Shown: positions 46,622 to 55,569 of the stretch, one piece after another
How positions within the stretch are numbered: position 1 is the stretch's first letter
Layout of the letters: every line of letters starts with the position of its first letter
Assembly (NCBI GenBank): GCA_029168955.1
Contig: JAPDOI010000186.1
Coordinates: 1-64,000 of the forward strand
Direction: 5' to 3'
Source: Aplectana chamaeleonis
Lineage: Eukaryota > Nematoda > Chromadorea > Rhabditida > Cosmocercidae
Length of the DNA: 64,000 nucleotides
The notes under the pieces: generated by a model
Told to the model about the DNA's origin: nothing
The model's database searches: none
Seen by the model: only the letters and a program-made list of their open reading frames with translations
Made by a program: the position numbers and the translations under genes

Positions 46622-46782
46622 AAGTTGGTTCACGACAGATTGACCCACCGGTGTACGATAGGCCTCTTCGAACACCAGACACGGCAGTTGGTCAAGCTCT
46701 TCAAGAATTGAATGCAAAGCCCCAGTCTCTCAAAAGAATTACGTCCAGCCCGCCCCGCAGTGTCCGAACAGAAGTGAAATAG
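46622..46782 (+). CDS. Candidate terminal exon, unknown protein
   Basis: TTTTTCTTAG (AG at 46620-46621) is a good acceptor. The frame after it gives VGSRQIDPPVYDRPLRTP then a Gln/Lys-rich stretch, ending SVRTEVK and TAG at 46780-46782. The residue mix looks like a structured-to-tail protein segment and not random sequence. The upstream exon is not identified; the 46244-46600 frame is a possible neighbour. The opposite strand is also open over this region, which lowers confidence. No function is proposed. Confidence 0.3.
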
Positions 46783-47122
46783 CGCTCCGCATTTGCAGAT
46801 AAGGTCTGTTGCAGCACGCAGCTTACAAACAATCTTGCTGGGACCTAAATGATAGTGCCGTGACCCCGTAGACCCAGCTCTAGTATATCCGAGCTGCTCG
46901 CTGCAACTACGGTTGTTTGCAGCTGCAGACCCAAAGTTAACTCCGATTAGGGCAGTAGAGATTTGAAGCTCATCAGCTGCTCTAGTAGTGTACTGTGCGG
47001 CTCGATTGTGTTCCAATATGGGGCGCAGGTTGGATATTGTGGAATCATTCACGCAACCATCCTTTCAGGGCGCCACTTCACAATCACCCTGAAAAGTTCT
47101 GTGGCCATATCCATGAGACTAC

Positions 47123-47199
47123 GGGAGCCTCCCGGAAGGGTTCCTATAAGCAGCCAGCGTATGCGTCGGGCGAACTTTGGACCTTCCCGGGAGGCTCCC
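47123..47199. repeat. Hairpin with GGGAGCCTCCCGGAAGG arm
   Basis: GGGAGCCTCCCGGAAGG (47123-47139) faces CCTTCCCGGGAGGCTCCC (47182-47199) with one bulged base and a 42-nt loop. Likely a tiny foldback MITE. Confidence 0.7.
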
Positions 47200-47435
47200 T
47201 TTGTTTCATGAATACGGTCAACTAACTAAATCGCGCCAAAACGTTTTGCTAGCTACAACTAGTCGCATTTTCATCTTTTGGCAAATGGAGTAAAATCACA
47301 TCGTGCTAGAGCGGAAAATTTGGCTCACTCGGCACTTTCACAAAGTTAGTAAGGGCTCCCTACATTGCCTAAGTTCCAGAAAAATCTGCATTGTGGGTCT
47401 CGGAATAATGAAATTCTATTTACCATGCGTTCCTG

Positions 47436-47505
47436 ATTGAAGGTTGGCACAAACTTGGTGCACCTATGTATTAGCATATGGCACCGAGCTTGCGCCAACG
47501 TTTAC
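47436..47505. repeat. Hairpin, third member of the GGCGCAAACTCGGTGC family
   Basis: GTTGGCACAAACTTGGTGCAC faces GGCACCGAGCTTGCGCCAAC. Related to 11078-11222 and 36296-36442, but the outer stem (ACCATGCG, GATCCATGCC) is much weaker. A right-arm-only copy (GTGCACCGAGCTTGCGCCAA) is at about 46428-46447. Confidence 0.6.
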
Positions 47506-47811
47506 TAGGGAACAGAACGTCTCACTAGGATCCATGCCGATACGACATTTCAAATATCGTAATTCGACTTCTTTGAAACTCGGACTTTCGGGTATATTCA
47601 GGTTTTCAAATTCTTACCTTTCGTATCCTCCCATAGAAAATCCTCAAAAATGTGGGCAGTCACGGTCCACATATCCAAATTGGGGAACCTCATCACTCGA
47701 ATTCAACACTGCGCCCACACAGCTAGCCTGCACGCTAAACCGGGACACCGCCTGCACGCCGACACGCGACGCGGCCGGCACAGCGACACACGATGCGGCC
47801 GGCACCCCGAC

Positions 47812-49241
47812 CAGAGGTGTGCGGAAAATTCTTTTCGGTAAATTTTTTACCGAAACTTTTTACCGAATTTTTTTTTCGGTAAATACGGTAAAAACGGGAA
47901 ATTCGGTAAAAATTCTGACTTCGACTTTTTGGTGCCTCTCCCATACGATAGCATAAATGACCGATAATATTTGTGTATCATTTTCAATAGTGCATGAGGA
48001 TAGTGCAAATATGAGTGAGTTTTACATATCAAACTGAGCTCAACGGCTGAACCTGATCAGCCGGACGTTGATTTTGAGAAAAAGTAACATTTCAAAATTT
48101 TCTGTAGATAAGGCCTTTCTGTAGTCACTCAAAATCAGGCCCCCAACATCCTTTCCGCCTCAACTGCGCCAGGAGGCGCGCAAAAGTACTTATTGGTCAA
48201 TGAGGAAAGGTGCGGGTACGATGATTTCACAATGGAGTCGTTCCAGAACTGCAGTGTATTCAGTGTTGTGTCGGGGGATTCGGAAAGAATTTTACCAGTT
48301 CCTAAAATATCTGCTTCAGGACTCTGCTGCGTTGCAAATTTGTTGACATTTTTGAATAAATTAGGTTTTTATTGGAGTGGCATTGCGATAAGAAAAAGCA
48401 CGTGACACAAAAGGTGAAGAGATCGTTTGAAAAGTCAAAAAGTAAGCCAAAGGGTTAAAAAAGAGTAACAAAAAGAAGGATGAACAAGGATATCGCGCCA
48501 AATGCATGCCTTAAAGGCATCGTGCGCGCTGAAAACCATGTTTCGTTTTTAAGCGTTTTTGAGATGTTAGCCCCCTATAGTGACTAAAGGTAGCGAAAAG
48601 CCCGCTCAAAAACGTTAACTTTTCAAGAAAAAACTTAAAAAAAAACTTCTGAGAATCATTTGAATTTCGCGCCGGCATCGACTCGGGATAATTACGCGGA
48701 GGGCGCAAGGTACAGTTCTACAATTCGTCCATTGGCGCAGCGTTGGAAGCAATCGCTCGTTGTGTGACGAGAAATTTCCAGTCGATAATGCCACTTTCGT
48801 CCGACGGTGCGTCAGCGTACAGTGGCATGCCCTGTACTTAGCGACGCGACGTTCTGCTAAAATATTGCGAAAGTGCCAAATGACTGACGGAAGGGCCGGC
48901 CCCTTTTGACGGAATTCCTTACTTTCCATTTCCTCTATGCTCACAATGGTACGTTTTTGAGCAGCCAAGCTCGTTGTACGTTCTCACAGGGGCCCGAGGA
49001 AGGGATTGAGCATAAAAAGTGGAAAGTGGATTTCAGCGCGTACGATGCCTTTAACTGTAGCAAATCCGTGAAATACGAGTAAGACGTAGGCCGCACAGGC
49101 AGAAAAACACCCAATTTTTTCTGTTAAAATTTCGGTAAATTTCGAGAAAAAACTCGGTAAATCGGAAAATCAAAATTTACCGAAAAACACCGGTAAATCC
49201 GGAAAATCGGTAAATCGGTAAACGGGAAATGCACACCCTTG
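47812..49241. mobile_element. hAT-like element with iterated GGTAAA, carrying a nested MITE
   Basis: Left end CAGAGGTGTGCGGAAAATTC, right end (inverted) CAAGGGTGTGCATTTCCCG. Flanking octamers ACCCCGAC and ACCCTGAA match at 6 of 8, consistent with a decayed hAT target duplication. TTTACCGAA/TTCGGTAAA is repeated near both ends (47840-47915, 49125-49225). A TTAA MITE sits inside (48511-49054); without it the element would be about 890 bp. A 24-bp repeat (GACACGCGACGCGGCCGGCA type, about three copies) abuts its left side at 47745-47806. Confidence 0.7.
48511..49054. mobile_element. TTAA MITE (544 bp), CATCGTGCGCG subfamily
   Basis: TTAA-AGGCATCGTGCGCGCTGAAA and its mirror TTTCAGCGCGTACGATGCCT-TTAA. 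Interior shared inverted with 25759-26363. Nested in the hAT-like element, so it is the younger of the two. Confidence 0.8.
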
Positions 49242-49485
49242 ACCCTGAACCGCGGCGCGACGACTCCTCCCAACCTCTATTGGGGCCTTCACAGGGTGAG
49301 AGGGACCTCCAGATAGGGTTCAAGCACCGCAAACTTTAGTAACTGAACCGAGGACGCCGCTGCCATCTGACTCCTGCGCCTGAAAAATGCGTCATATATC
49401 TACTTCCCTCGAAGGAGGCTCGCTTCCTCTGAAAACAAGGTTGACACCAGTTTACTTAAGTTGTGCCCTGGAAGAAAAGACCGAA

Positions 49486-49640
49486 TATCGAATAGATTCG
49501 AATGACTCCCTTTTTTTAACGTCCGATTTTAGAATATATTCGAATGGCCTCTTTTTTTCGGGGTCCGAATTTTGAATAGTTTCGAATGAAATCGACTCGA
49601 ATATATTCGAATAATTTTTCGAATAATTTCAAAGCGAAAA
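49486..49640. repeat. Iterated TTCGAATA tract
   Basis: ATTCGAATA and close variants occur about eight times, interrupted by GGCCTCTTTTTTTCGGGGTCC-like spacers. Both strands read alike because the motif is a palindrome. Possibly the end of a larger foldback. Confidence 0.5.
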
Positions 49641-49929
49641 ACTGAAAACAGGCCAAGTGAGCCGTCAGTGGATGACCGTAAATTATTCCAAGCGCAGGAG
49701 AGGCGGGGAAAACTCCGTGACTCTTCCATTCACGCGCTTCGCTTCGCTTCTCCCCCGTTCGTCCACTCATGCGCTCCGATCATCCCCCTCTGCCCGTCCC
49801 TTTCGTAATCGGAATACATTACGACCACCACCCTAGTTGCCCAAGAAATACTGACAACACAAGTCGTTTTCGCTGATGCGACCTGAGCTTTCTCTTGTAA
49901 AACGTGGATGGGTACATAGTATACTTATG

Positions 49930-50213
49930 TCGAGTCGAGTCATCGAGTCTTGGTATCGACTGAAACAGTCGACATCGAGTCATTCGACTACTCGATTATT
50001 CGGAAGTTTGAAAAACCGAATTAGTCGAAAACTCGATTATTCGAAATTCCTGAAAATCGAGTTAGTCGAAAACTCGATTATTCGAAATTTTCAGAAATCG
50101 ACTTAGTCGAAAACTCGATTATTCGAAATTTTCAAAAATCGACTTAGTCGCAGACTCGATTATTCGATGGACCCGAACAGTCGAATAAATTCGATAGTCG
50201 ACTGTTTCGAGTC
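49930..50213. repeat. 41-bp tandem repeat bounded by GTCGACTGTTTCGAGTC-type ends
   Basis: Four units of about 41 bp (ACTCGATTATTCGAAATTTTC … GACTTAGTCGAAA) lie at 49994-50165. ACTGAAACAGTCGACATCGAGT at the left is mirrored by ATAGTCGACTGTTTCGAGTC at the right, so the array sits in a small inverted-repeat element. Confidence 0.65.
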
Positions 50214-50246
50214 AAAGAAGTTCTCCTTCAGTTAAACTGTTTCAAA

Positions 50247-50435
50247 ATGCAGTTGAAGACCATGCACCTAATTTGCCGCCAGTTGTTATTTGCTCATAGT
50301 TCTCGAATGTTCTCGTACGGCTCACGACCATCTTTTTCACTTAAAGCCGGTATTGATTTACGCCAAAATTCCTCAATCCTCACGTGTGAGCATACCGATA
50401 AACTCATTAGAGATAACAAGACGGTCGAGCGATAG
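50247..50435 (+). CDS. Candidate first exon, possible mitochondrial presequence
   Basis: TTCTCCTTCAG ends at 50231, 15 nt before ATG 50247, as expected for nematode trans-splicing. The first 36 residues (MQLKTMHLICRQLLFAHSSR and on) contain Arg, Lys, Ser and hydrophobics but no acidic residue, which suits a mitochondrial targeting peptide. A good donor GTGAGC lies inside at 50387, so the exon may end there rather than at the TAG closing the 62-codon frame. Its continuation may be the 50570-50899 patch. Protein not recognised. Confidence 0.35.
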   Translation: MQLKTMHLICRQLLFAHSSRMFSYGSRPSFSLKAGIDLRQNSSILTCEHTDKLIRDNKTVER

Positions 50436-50569
50436 CCTGGAAATTAATACATGACGGTCAATTATTTCACCTTGCTCGAGAAAAAAGGCATGCAAGAGGC
50501 TTGAATGCATTGGGACCAGCGGAACGTCGCAAAGCAACCGAAACTTTTGGTTTTCAAATTTGTTTTTGA

Positions 50570-50899
50570 TGCTTGGCTTTATCCTCCTTTCTCTTAGAAA
50601 GAGGTGGGAGATCCAGAAAACTAACAGCTTCTAGTGTGGCCACAGAAGCACAGCTTCGCAGATACGGAGGAGAAGCTGCACTCTCCGTCGAAAAAATCGG
50701 GCAAGAAGACGAAAAAGGCCATGAAGGCCAAAAAGACGAGGAAAACGGCTAAAGTCTAGCCGAAGAGGCTGAATATCATGACGGAGAGTCCACTATGAGT
50801 TTGGATGATGTAGAAGTAGACTACGATTTGCCCTGGCTAATTATTGTTACACTCATTGTCAGCTCCGGCTTTTTCCATGATTATCGTCTCCAAAGATGA
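50570..50899 (+). CDS. Candidate exon(s) with C-terminal membrane segment, frame uncertain
   Basis: TTTCTCTTAG gives an acceptor at 50596-50597. One frame runs to TGA 50897-50899 and ends …STMSLDDVEVDYDLPW followed by LIIVTLIVSSGFF, a single hydrophobic helix, but has an in-frame TAA at 50750-50752. The alternative frame before that TAA is Lys-rich (SPSKKSGKKTKKAMKAKKT) with GC-ending codons typical of expressed genes. A one-base shift would join that Lys-rich part to the acidic/membrane tail. Either this is a pseudogene, or an assembly error or an unseen intron lies near 50750. No family recognised. Confidence 0.35.
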
Positions 50900-51258
50900 A
50901 TTCTGATTGTTCATCCACTAAATGATCTAGTTGCTCTGGCAAACGGGGCAGCAGGAAGGAACGCGCAGGGCAGGTTCACGGTTCGGGCCCCACCCTTGCT
51001 AGTGGAAAAGGGGCGTGTTTGGGGCGGATCCTCCGTCCGTGCTCCGTCCGTTCAAAGCAGTACCCTTCAGGGAAAACCAGCCACTTCAGTCCGAGGGGAA
51101 AGACAGGTGGCTAGCCTTGCACGGGCGGTGACCGGCCTTGCTAGGGCCACTCGTCCACCCTGACACTACGCTCTTACTGCCGTAAATTTTCATATTCACG
51201 CTTCATCCTGCCCTAATACGCCCTTGAAAGCGATTTCTCCAACACCCGTACTGCTCAA

Positions 51259-51380
51259 AAATTCTTTTTAGCGGTCTCACCCAAGACCAGGTTGTAGCAG
51301 AGCGGCCTTTTGAATTCGCCGTAAATCCAAAAAGGCTCCATTACAACCTGGCTCTTGAATGAGCCCGCTTAAGAATTCTG
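51259..51380. mobile_element. 122-bp palindromic MITE
   Basis: AATTCTTTTTAGCGG / CAAGACCAGGTTGTAG at the left are mirrored by TACAACCTGGCTCTTG / CCGCTTAAGAATTCT at the right. The short centre contains GAATTC. Confidence 0.7.
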
Positions 51381-51612
51381 GAGCAACACATAATAAAAAC
51401 TACAAGTAATAACAAATGCAAATTTATTGCTCGAAATCACTTCTACAATAGAGGTTTAACGTGTAAGCAAAAAGCCTTTGAAGGCACTTCGAGATGATGT
51501 AGTGTTTGAGATGCAAAAAAAAACGGTGCTACGGCAAACGCAATCAAGACTATAGACTATGTCAGAACACTACAACACAATATATGCATGACGACCACAA
51601 GGTTGACAAAGT

Positions 51613-51828
51613 CTAGAAGGTTAGTTTCAATATCCATGAGATTGGTTTAGAGGTGACCGGGTTCAGAATGATGAGCAGATAAAGCGATATGAAATTACGG
51701 AATAACACTGGAATAAACATGAGATAAATCGGATTTAGAGCATCTTCATCGAACCGTAGGCAGAGTACCGGGGGCAGAACAAGAAAAACAAAATTCAAAA
51801 GCATATGAAACGCAAAAAAATACAAAAA
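51613..51828 (-). CDS. Hydrophobic open frame, possible last exon
   Basis: The frame gives two membrane-length hydrophobic stretches separated by …CLRFDEDALNPIYLMF…, and ends SWILKLTF. If CTGAGAG were used as acceptor, phase would match exon 3 of the model at 52099-52601, adding a two-helix tail. That acceptor is poor and AT-rich sequence can produce such frames by chance. The spacing L(R/K)(F/L)D…IFIPVL recalls TMEM185/TMEM60-like proteins, but only faintly. Confidence 0.2.
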   Translation of the reverse strand, partial: FLYFFAFHMLLNFVFLVLPPVLCLRFDEDALNPIYLMFIPVLFRNFISLYLLIILNPVTSKPISWILKLTF

Positions 51829-51830
51829 CT

Positions 51831-52075
51831 CTCAGATATTTTCGGGAAATTACTTGTGGTAAGCAGTAGTACTTGGAACGTCTCAAGTTACTTACTCATA
51901 ACATAAAAGTCACATACACAATGTGGTAGCAAGTTACCCGAGGCGACCCTGTGAAAGTTCCCTGGGTAAGTTACTCACGACATGGTGTATGTGACTTTTC
52001 TGCTATGAGTAAGTAACTTGAGACGTTCAAGTTACTTACTGCTTACCACAAGTAGTTTTCCCGAAATTTTCTGAG
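51831..52075. mobile_element. 245-bp palindromic MITE
   Basis: CTCAGATATTTTCGGGAAA … GTGGTAAGCAGTA … GTCTCAAGTTACTTACTCAT at the left is mirrored to CCCGAAATTTTCTGAG at the right. Arms are about 95 bp with few mismatches. It lies directly downstream of the 52099-52601 gene model and inside its possible last intron. Confidence 0.8.
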
Positions 52076-52098
52076 CTCGACGTCCGATCGACAGGACT

Positions 52099-52601
52099 CT
52101 AAGTCGGGCTTCCGATGACTCCCCCGACGACAAGGCAAGATGGCGGCGCGTCCGCATCGTTGATCACACGTTTCTAAAAAAACCATCACATAGAACAGTC
52201 TAAAAACAATTGCTTGAGAAGATATTTGAGATAAAACTCACCTTCATTGGGACAAGCTCTCCATCTCTTTCCACGTACAAACGGACATCAGATCTGAAAA
52301 GCAGTGATTAACTTTGTCTGACTTCTTACGCCAGAACATCAAGTCACAGCATAGAAATATGGCCCACATCGCTCGCACTAGTGCCCGTCTAACTACGGGT
52401 CGGCTCTGGCCTTTTTGATGTCCATGAAGGCCTTCTTTCGTCCATCTTCATCGAAACCAAGAGTTTTCCAGAACCTGAAACAGACAACGTTAACACATGA
52501 AAAACGTTGAAGATTGCCCTGCCCTAATACCTCTTTCTAACGTTTCTAACACTACTTAGCTCTGCTCGGCTCATGCTTTCGTAGTCATCCTTCTTTTTCA
52601 T
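52099..52601 (-). CDS. Predicted four-exon gene, protein unknown
   Basis: Minus strand. Exon 1 is 52601-52531 (ATG; MKKKDDYESMSRAEL…), exon 2 is 52474-52397 (…FWKTLGFDEDGRKK…), exon 3 is 52293-52242 (…SDVRLYVERDGELVPMK). Exon 4 starts at 52173 after TTTTTTTAG and stops at TAG 52101-52099. Acceptors are CTGTTTCAG, GCTTTTCAG and TTTTTTTAG; donors are GTATTA, GTAGTT (weak) and GTGAGT. The first three exons (71, 78 and 52 nt) sum to 67 codons with no stop and matching phases. Exon 4 would add 24 codons, for 91 in all. Introns are 56, 103 and 68 nt, as is usual in nematodes. The product is highly charged, probably soluble. The start codon lies at the edge of a repeat also found at 17600-17803. An alternative end uses the 51613-51828 frame. 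Confidence 0.5.
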
Positions 52602-52842
52602 CGACAGTTCTGTTCCTCACTGGGGAGCCCCGGCAGATCTGTTCGATAAAGTTCGTCTGAGGCCAGGGGCGAAACGAGCTTTGTCAACTTCTCATTCATA
52701 CCTTTCCTTTCCTTGATTTACTTACTTCTAGTATTTTGAAGATTGGGTCAAATATAATTAGAAAATGGCAATGCTTTCATTGTCCGTGCTTGTTATAGAT
52801 TCTATACACATGAACTTCACCTACGTTTTAGTGTAATTTATT

Positions 52843-53080
52843 GGCTATCCTCAAGGTCTCTGAGTATACTGTTGAGGCCTTGACGATAACAGAAACTGCT
52901 GAATCTGACTAGCCGGTGCTGAGCGCTCTTATCTTCTAAGGCAAGTCTGATACCAATTTACCGAACTCGTTGGGTTAGCAGATGAAGATCACATTGGGCA
53001 GGGAATTGAACACTCGACAGTGTGCAACGGGAGCGGCTGCTCCTGCCACTGCTCTACCTGCGCCAACGTTAAAGAAATGT
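52843..53080. repeat. Penelope fragment joined to a SINE-like repeat
   Basis: 52843-52909 matches 19049-19120 (GGCTATCCTCAAGGTCTC … GAAACTGCTGAATCTGACT), a C-terminal scrap of the reverse-transcriptase element. From 52910 it continues as the family of 17600-17803. Here the minus strand shows an A-box-like TGGCGCAGGTAGAGCA (53050-53065) and B-box-like TGTTCAATTCC (53002-53012) about 45 nt apart, the best evidence that this family is tRNA-derived. Confidence 0.5.
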
Positions 53081-53767
53081 TTGTTTTGAAAAGTTTCAAA
53101 TTTGAATAGAGTTTTTTTCGCTGCCCGCATTAACAATTTCTGTAAGATCATGCCCATGGATCAGTGATTATATTGTCATGGAAAGTCTTATCACCATAAA
53201 CAGTAGAATAATAAATGAATTTGGTCCCAAGTGCTCCAATTTTCAAGTTCGACTTTTCATTTAATTGGATTTTAGAAGAAATATGTGTTTGGTAAAAGCA
53301 TGGTACACATTTCAGTCATGAGTGAAAGACATACGTATCTCGAGCATTGACGACATTTTCGTTGTTGGGAGTGCCGTCAGACATTCACTTTGGAGTTTTC
53401 ACGCTAGACTAACCTATATCCCACACGTAGAAGTCGGCTATTCAACCAGACTGAATTACCGGCTATATATCCGATTACTCGAGTTCTCCCAAAAATTAAT
53501 AAAACAATGATTTAGTCATGACCCAATCTAGGCCGTTTTGTAGGTTCAATTACAACAGCAACTTCCTGGAGCACAAGGAAAGAGAATCAATTGAACCGCT
53601 ACTGACACAAAGCTTTATCCTATACTTGAATTCCGTTGATATCCTGCTAACCTACGTATATCTGTGCTCTCCCTAATTAATGTTGGCTCTCAATTTCGTT
53701 TGCTGATAAGTGTAAGAAAGTTCCTTCCTAAAGAATTGTCTTTTGCTACATAGTATTTTTACATCAG
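53081..53767. other. No gene recognised
   Basis: AT-rich. A 62-codon frame (53322-53510) begins with GTG and has no support. Confidence 0.35.
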
Positions 53768-53771
53768 ATCC

Positions 53772-53873
53772 ATGCCTATTACACCTATGCTAACAAGGTC
53801 AGAACGTCTGGCCTCCGTGCGAGTGTATGACACGGATATTCCCTTAAAGCAGTATCCGCAGGATATGCCGTAG
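53772..53873 (+). CDS. Candidate first exon, unknown protein
   Basis: TATTTTTACATCAG (AG 53766-53767) is an excellent nematode acceptor four bases before ATG 53772, the usual layout for a trans-spliced start. The frame gives MPITPMLTRSERLASVRVYD then TDIPLKQYPQDMP and stops at TAG 53871-53873. GTAGGA at 53869 could be a donor just before that stop. The overlapping 53849-54069 frame could supply later exons. Confidence 0.35.
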   Translation: MPITPMLTRSERLASVRVYDTDIPLKQYPQDMP

Positions 53874-54069
53874 GAGAAGGAACGTTCAAACTGTCTTCAT
53901 TGTTTCTCCTGCTGCATATAAGGTCCACATTGAGGTCCACATTGACGTAGACTCTGACGAGACACTCACCCCTGCAGGAACCATTTCTTTGGATTCTTCG
54001 GTTTTATTTCCAGTTTCAACTGTTGATGAGTTATGTTCTATAAATTCTCTAACTCGTGTCTTGAGCTAA
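53849..54069 (+). other. Open frame of about 73 codons lacking ATG
   Basis: Runs from a TAA to TAA 54067-54069 and includes VFIVSPAAYKVHIEVHIDVD then SDETLTPAGTISLDSS. A 12-bp direct repeat (AGGTCCACATTG twice) gives the KVHIEVHI pattern. It reads like protein but has no clear splice sites. Possibly an exon of the gene starting at 53772, or a remnant. Confidence 0.2.
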
Positions 54070-54203
54070 CTGAAATCAAAGTTGGCACTTCCGCTCATTT
54101 TCTTTGCAAAAAATTTCTGATAAGAGAAGTAATTGCGAAACCTGGTTCAGCATCTGTTTGCAATTCTTCATTTAATTTCGACTCATCCTCCTTTGACTTT
54201 GAC

Positions 54204-54750
54204 TTAAAGGCAGTGGTCGCGCTCAAATAAGCTCGTCTTCTTTTCCTCTCTAAACGCTTTTCTGGGTTAAGAGTAGCAGAACCTATAAGAAAAAATTGCG
54301 AAAAAACCCGCTGTTTTGGGCCAAATTTGAAGCCTGAACTTTCTTGTCTTTTGATGGTGGACGAGCAGACCCCACATCATCGGCATCGATGACCTCTAAT
54401 ATCAAGAACATCAGCTGGCTTGAAATCGAATTTCAATCAATGAACCTCCGGATTTATGTACACATCTAGTTAAAAACATTGACTGAAGGGCTTGCTTTCA
54501 TTGTTCAACTGTTTTATTAGGTAAATTCGCATTTATTTCTTCTTCTGAGCGTCTATGTTTTTGGACTGCTAGGCATGAGACTGTGACCTTTCTGTGCACG
54601 TGTGCACGAACTGGAAATTTAGGGTCTTAATAACTCTAAATCTAGCCCGTTTTTCACCGCGCTACCTTCATAGTTTTTGAGCTGTTTTTGATCTAGGCTG
54701 ATTTTCGTAGTTTTTTCGATAACCTTTTCCATCGTGACCACTGCCTTTAA
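54204..54750. mobile_element. TTAA MITE (547 bp)
   Basis: TTAA-AGGCAGTGGTCGCGCTC at the left and CATCGTGACCACTGCCT-TTAA at the right. It ends 24 bp from the stop codon side of the LINE fragment, so it probably inserted at the LINE's 3' tail. Confidence 0.8.
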
Positions 54751-54774
54751 TCGGTTGGCTTTCGCCTGACGCGG

Positions 54775-55566
54775 TCATTCCGCATCTTCACCGAAGTGTG
54801 CCGTCCTAGAAGTCAGCCGTGTCCATTTTTCACGGTCTTCAGCCACGATTTGAACACATTCCATCCAGCTGTCACTATTCCATTTGCTGCGAAACGAAAC
54901 ATCGCGCCTGAACTGTCTTTCGATGCCGAGGGACTTCAAATCCTCTTTAACCACATCCGTCCAGAACTTTCGCCTACGCCCAGGTGGCCGTTTCCAGACA
55001 GGATTTGGAAGCATTTTTAAAGCGTGTTGCACGAGACGATCCGGCGTTCTTCTTAGTATATGCCCGAGCATTCGAAGTCGACTTTCCATTGCTGCTTGAG
55101 ATGGCGTTAGGAGACGCTGGCACCTCCCTCGTGTCAAGCGTTGATGTACTGCGTCGATTTCCTTGTAAAGGTCTTCGTTATGGCATACACGCGGCCAGAA
55201 ATAGCCAAGCAAACGCCTAAAAAGCTTCCTCTCCGTGCAATCCAACCTTTCCATCTGCGTCTTCGGTGCTGCCCACGTCTCCGATCCGTACATCATGATA
55301 GGGCGAATAGCGGATAGGTAGACGCGCAACTTGACTTCCTTCGCGATGGTGGTAGACCACAAACACTTGGCTAGAGAATTAAATGCAGACGTAGCTTTCG
55401 CACGTCGTTGTCGAATATCCGCTGCACAACTACCATCGTTCTTCAGCAAACAGCCCAAATAACAGAAATCGTCCACCAGTTCGATACGTTGTCCGTCCAC
55501 ACAAACTCCCGTTGAAGGCCTCTGAGAGACCCACATCTGCTTGCATTTGCCGGGACGAAGGACGAG
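54775..55566 (-). pseudogene. RTE-type LINE, 5'-truncated 3' end
   Basis: The intact 253-codon frame holds the region C-terminal to the reverse-transcriptase fingers and palm: DFCYLGCLLKNDGSCAADI, then KLRVYLSAIRPIMMYGSETW, RKLFRRLLGYFWP, ESRLRMLGHILRR, PPGRRRKFWTDVVKEDL and EDREKWTRL near the end. This order is typical of RTE-clade non-LTR retrotransposons (proteins often labelled craniofacial development protein 2-like). Endonuclease and the catalytic YADD region are absent. The frame is open upstream of its first ATG to about 55566, where the satellite begins. 5' truncation is usual for LINE insertion; here the break coincides with the array edge. No stops, so fairly young. Confidence 0.9.
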
Positions 55567-55569
55567 TCA

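Noticed and set aside
46630..47052. 140-codon minus-strand frame
   Set aside because: Overlaps the better plus-strand exon candidate with a good acceptor. Neither is proven, but the minus frame has no start or splice context.
47444..47956. 170-codon frame with RDAAGT-type repeats
   Set aside because: The repeat is a 24-bp tandem array next to the hAT-like element, and the frame continues into the element end.
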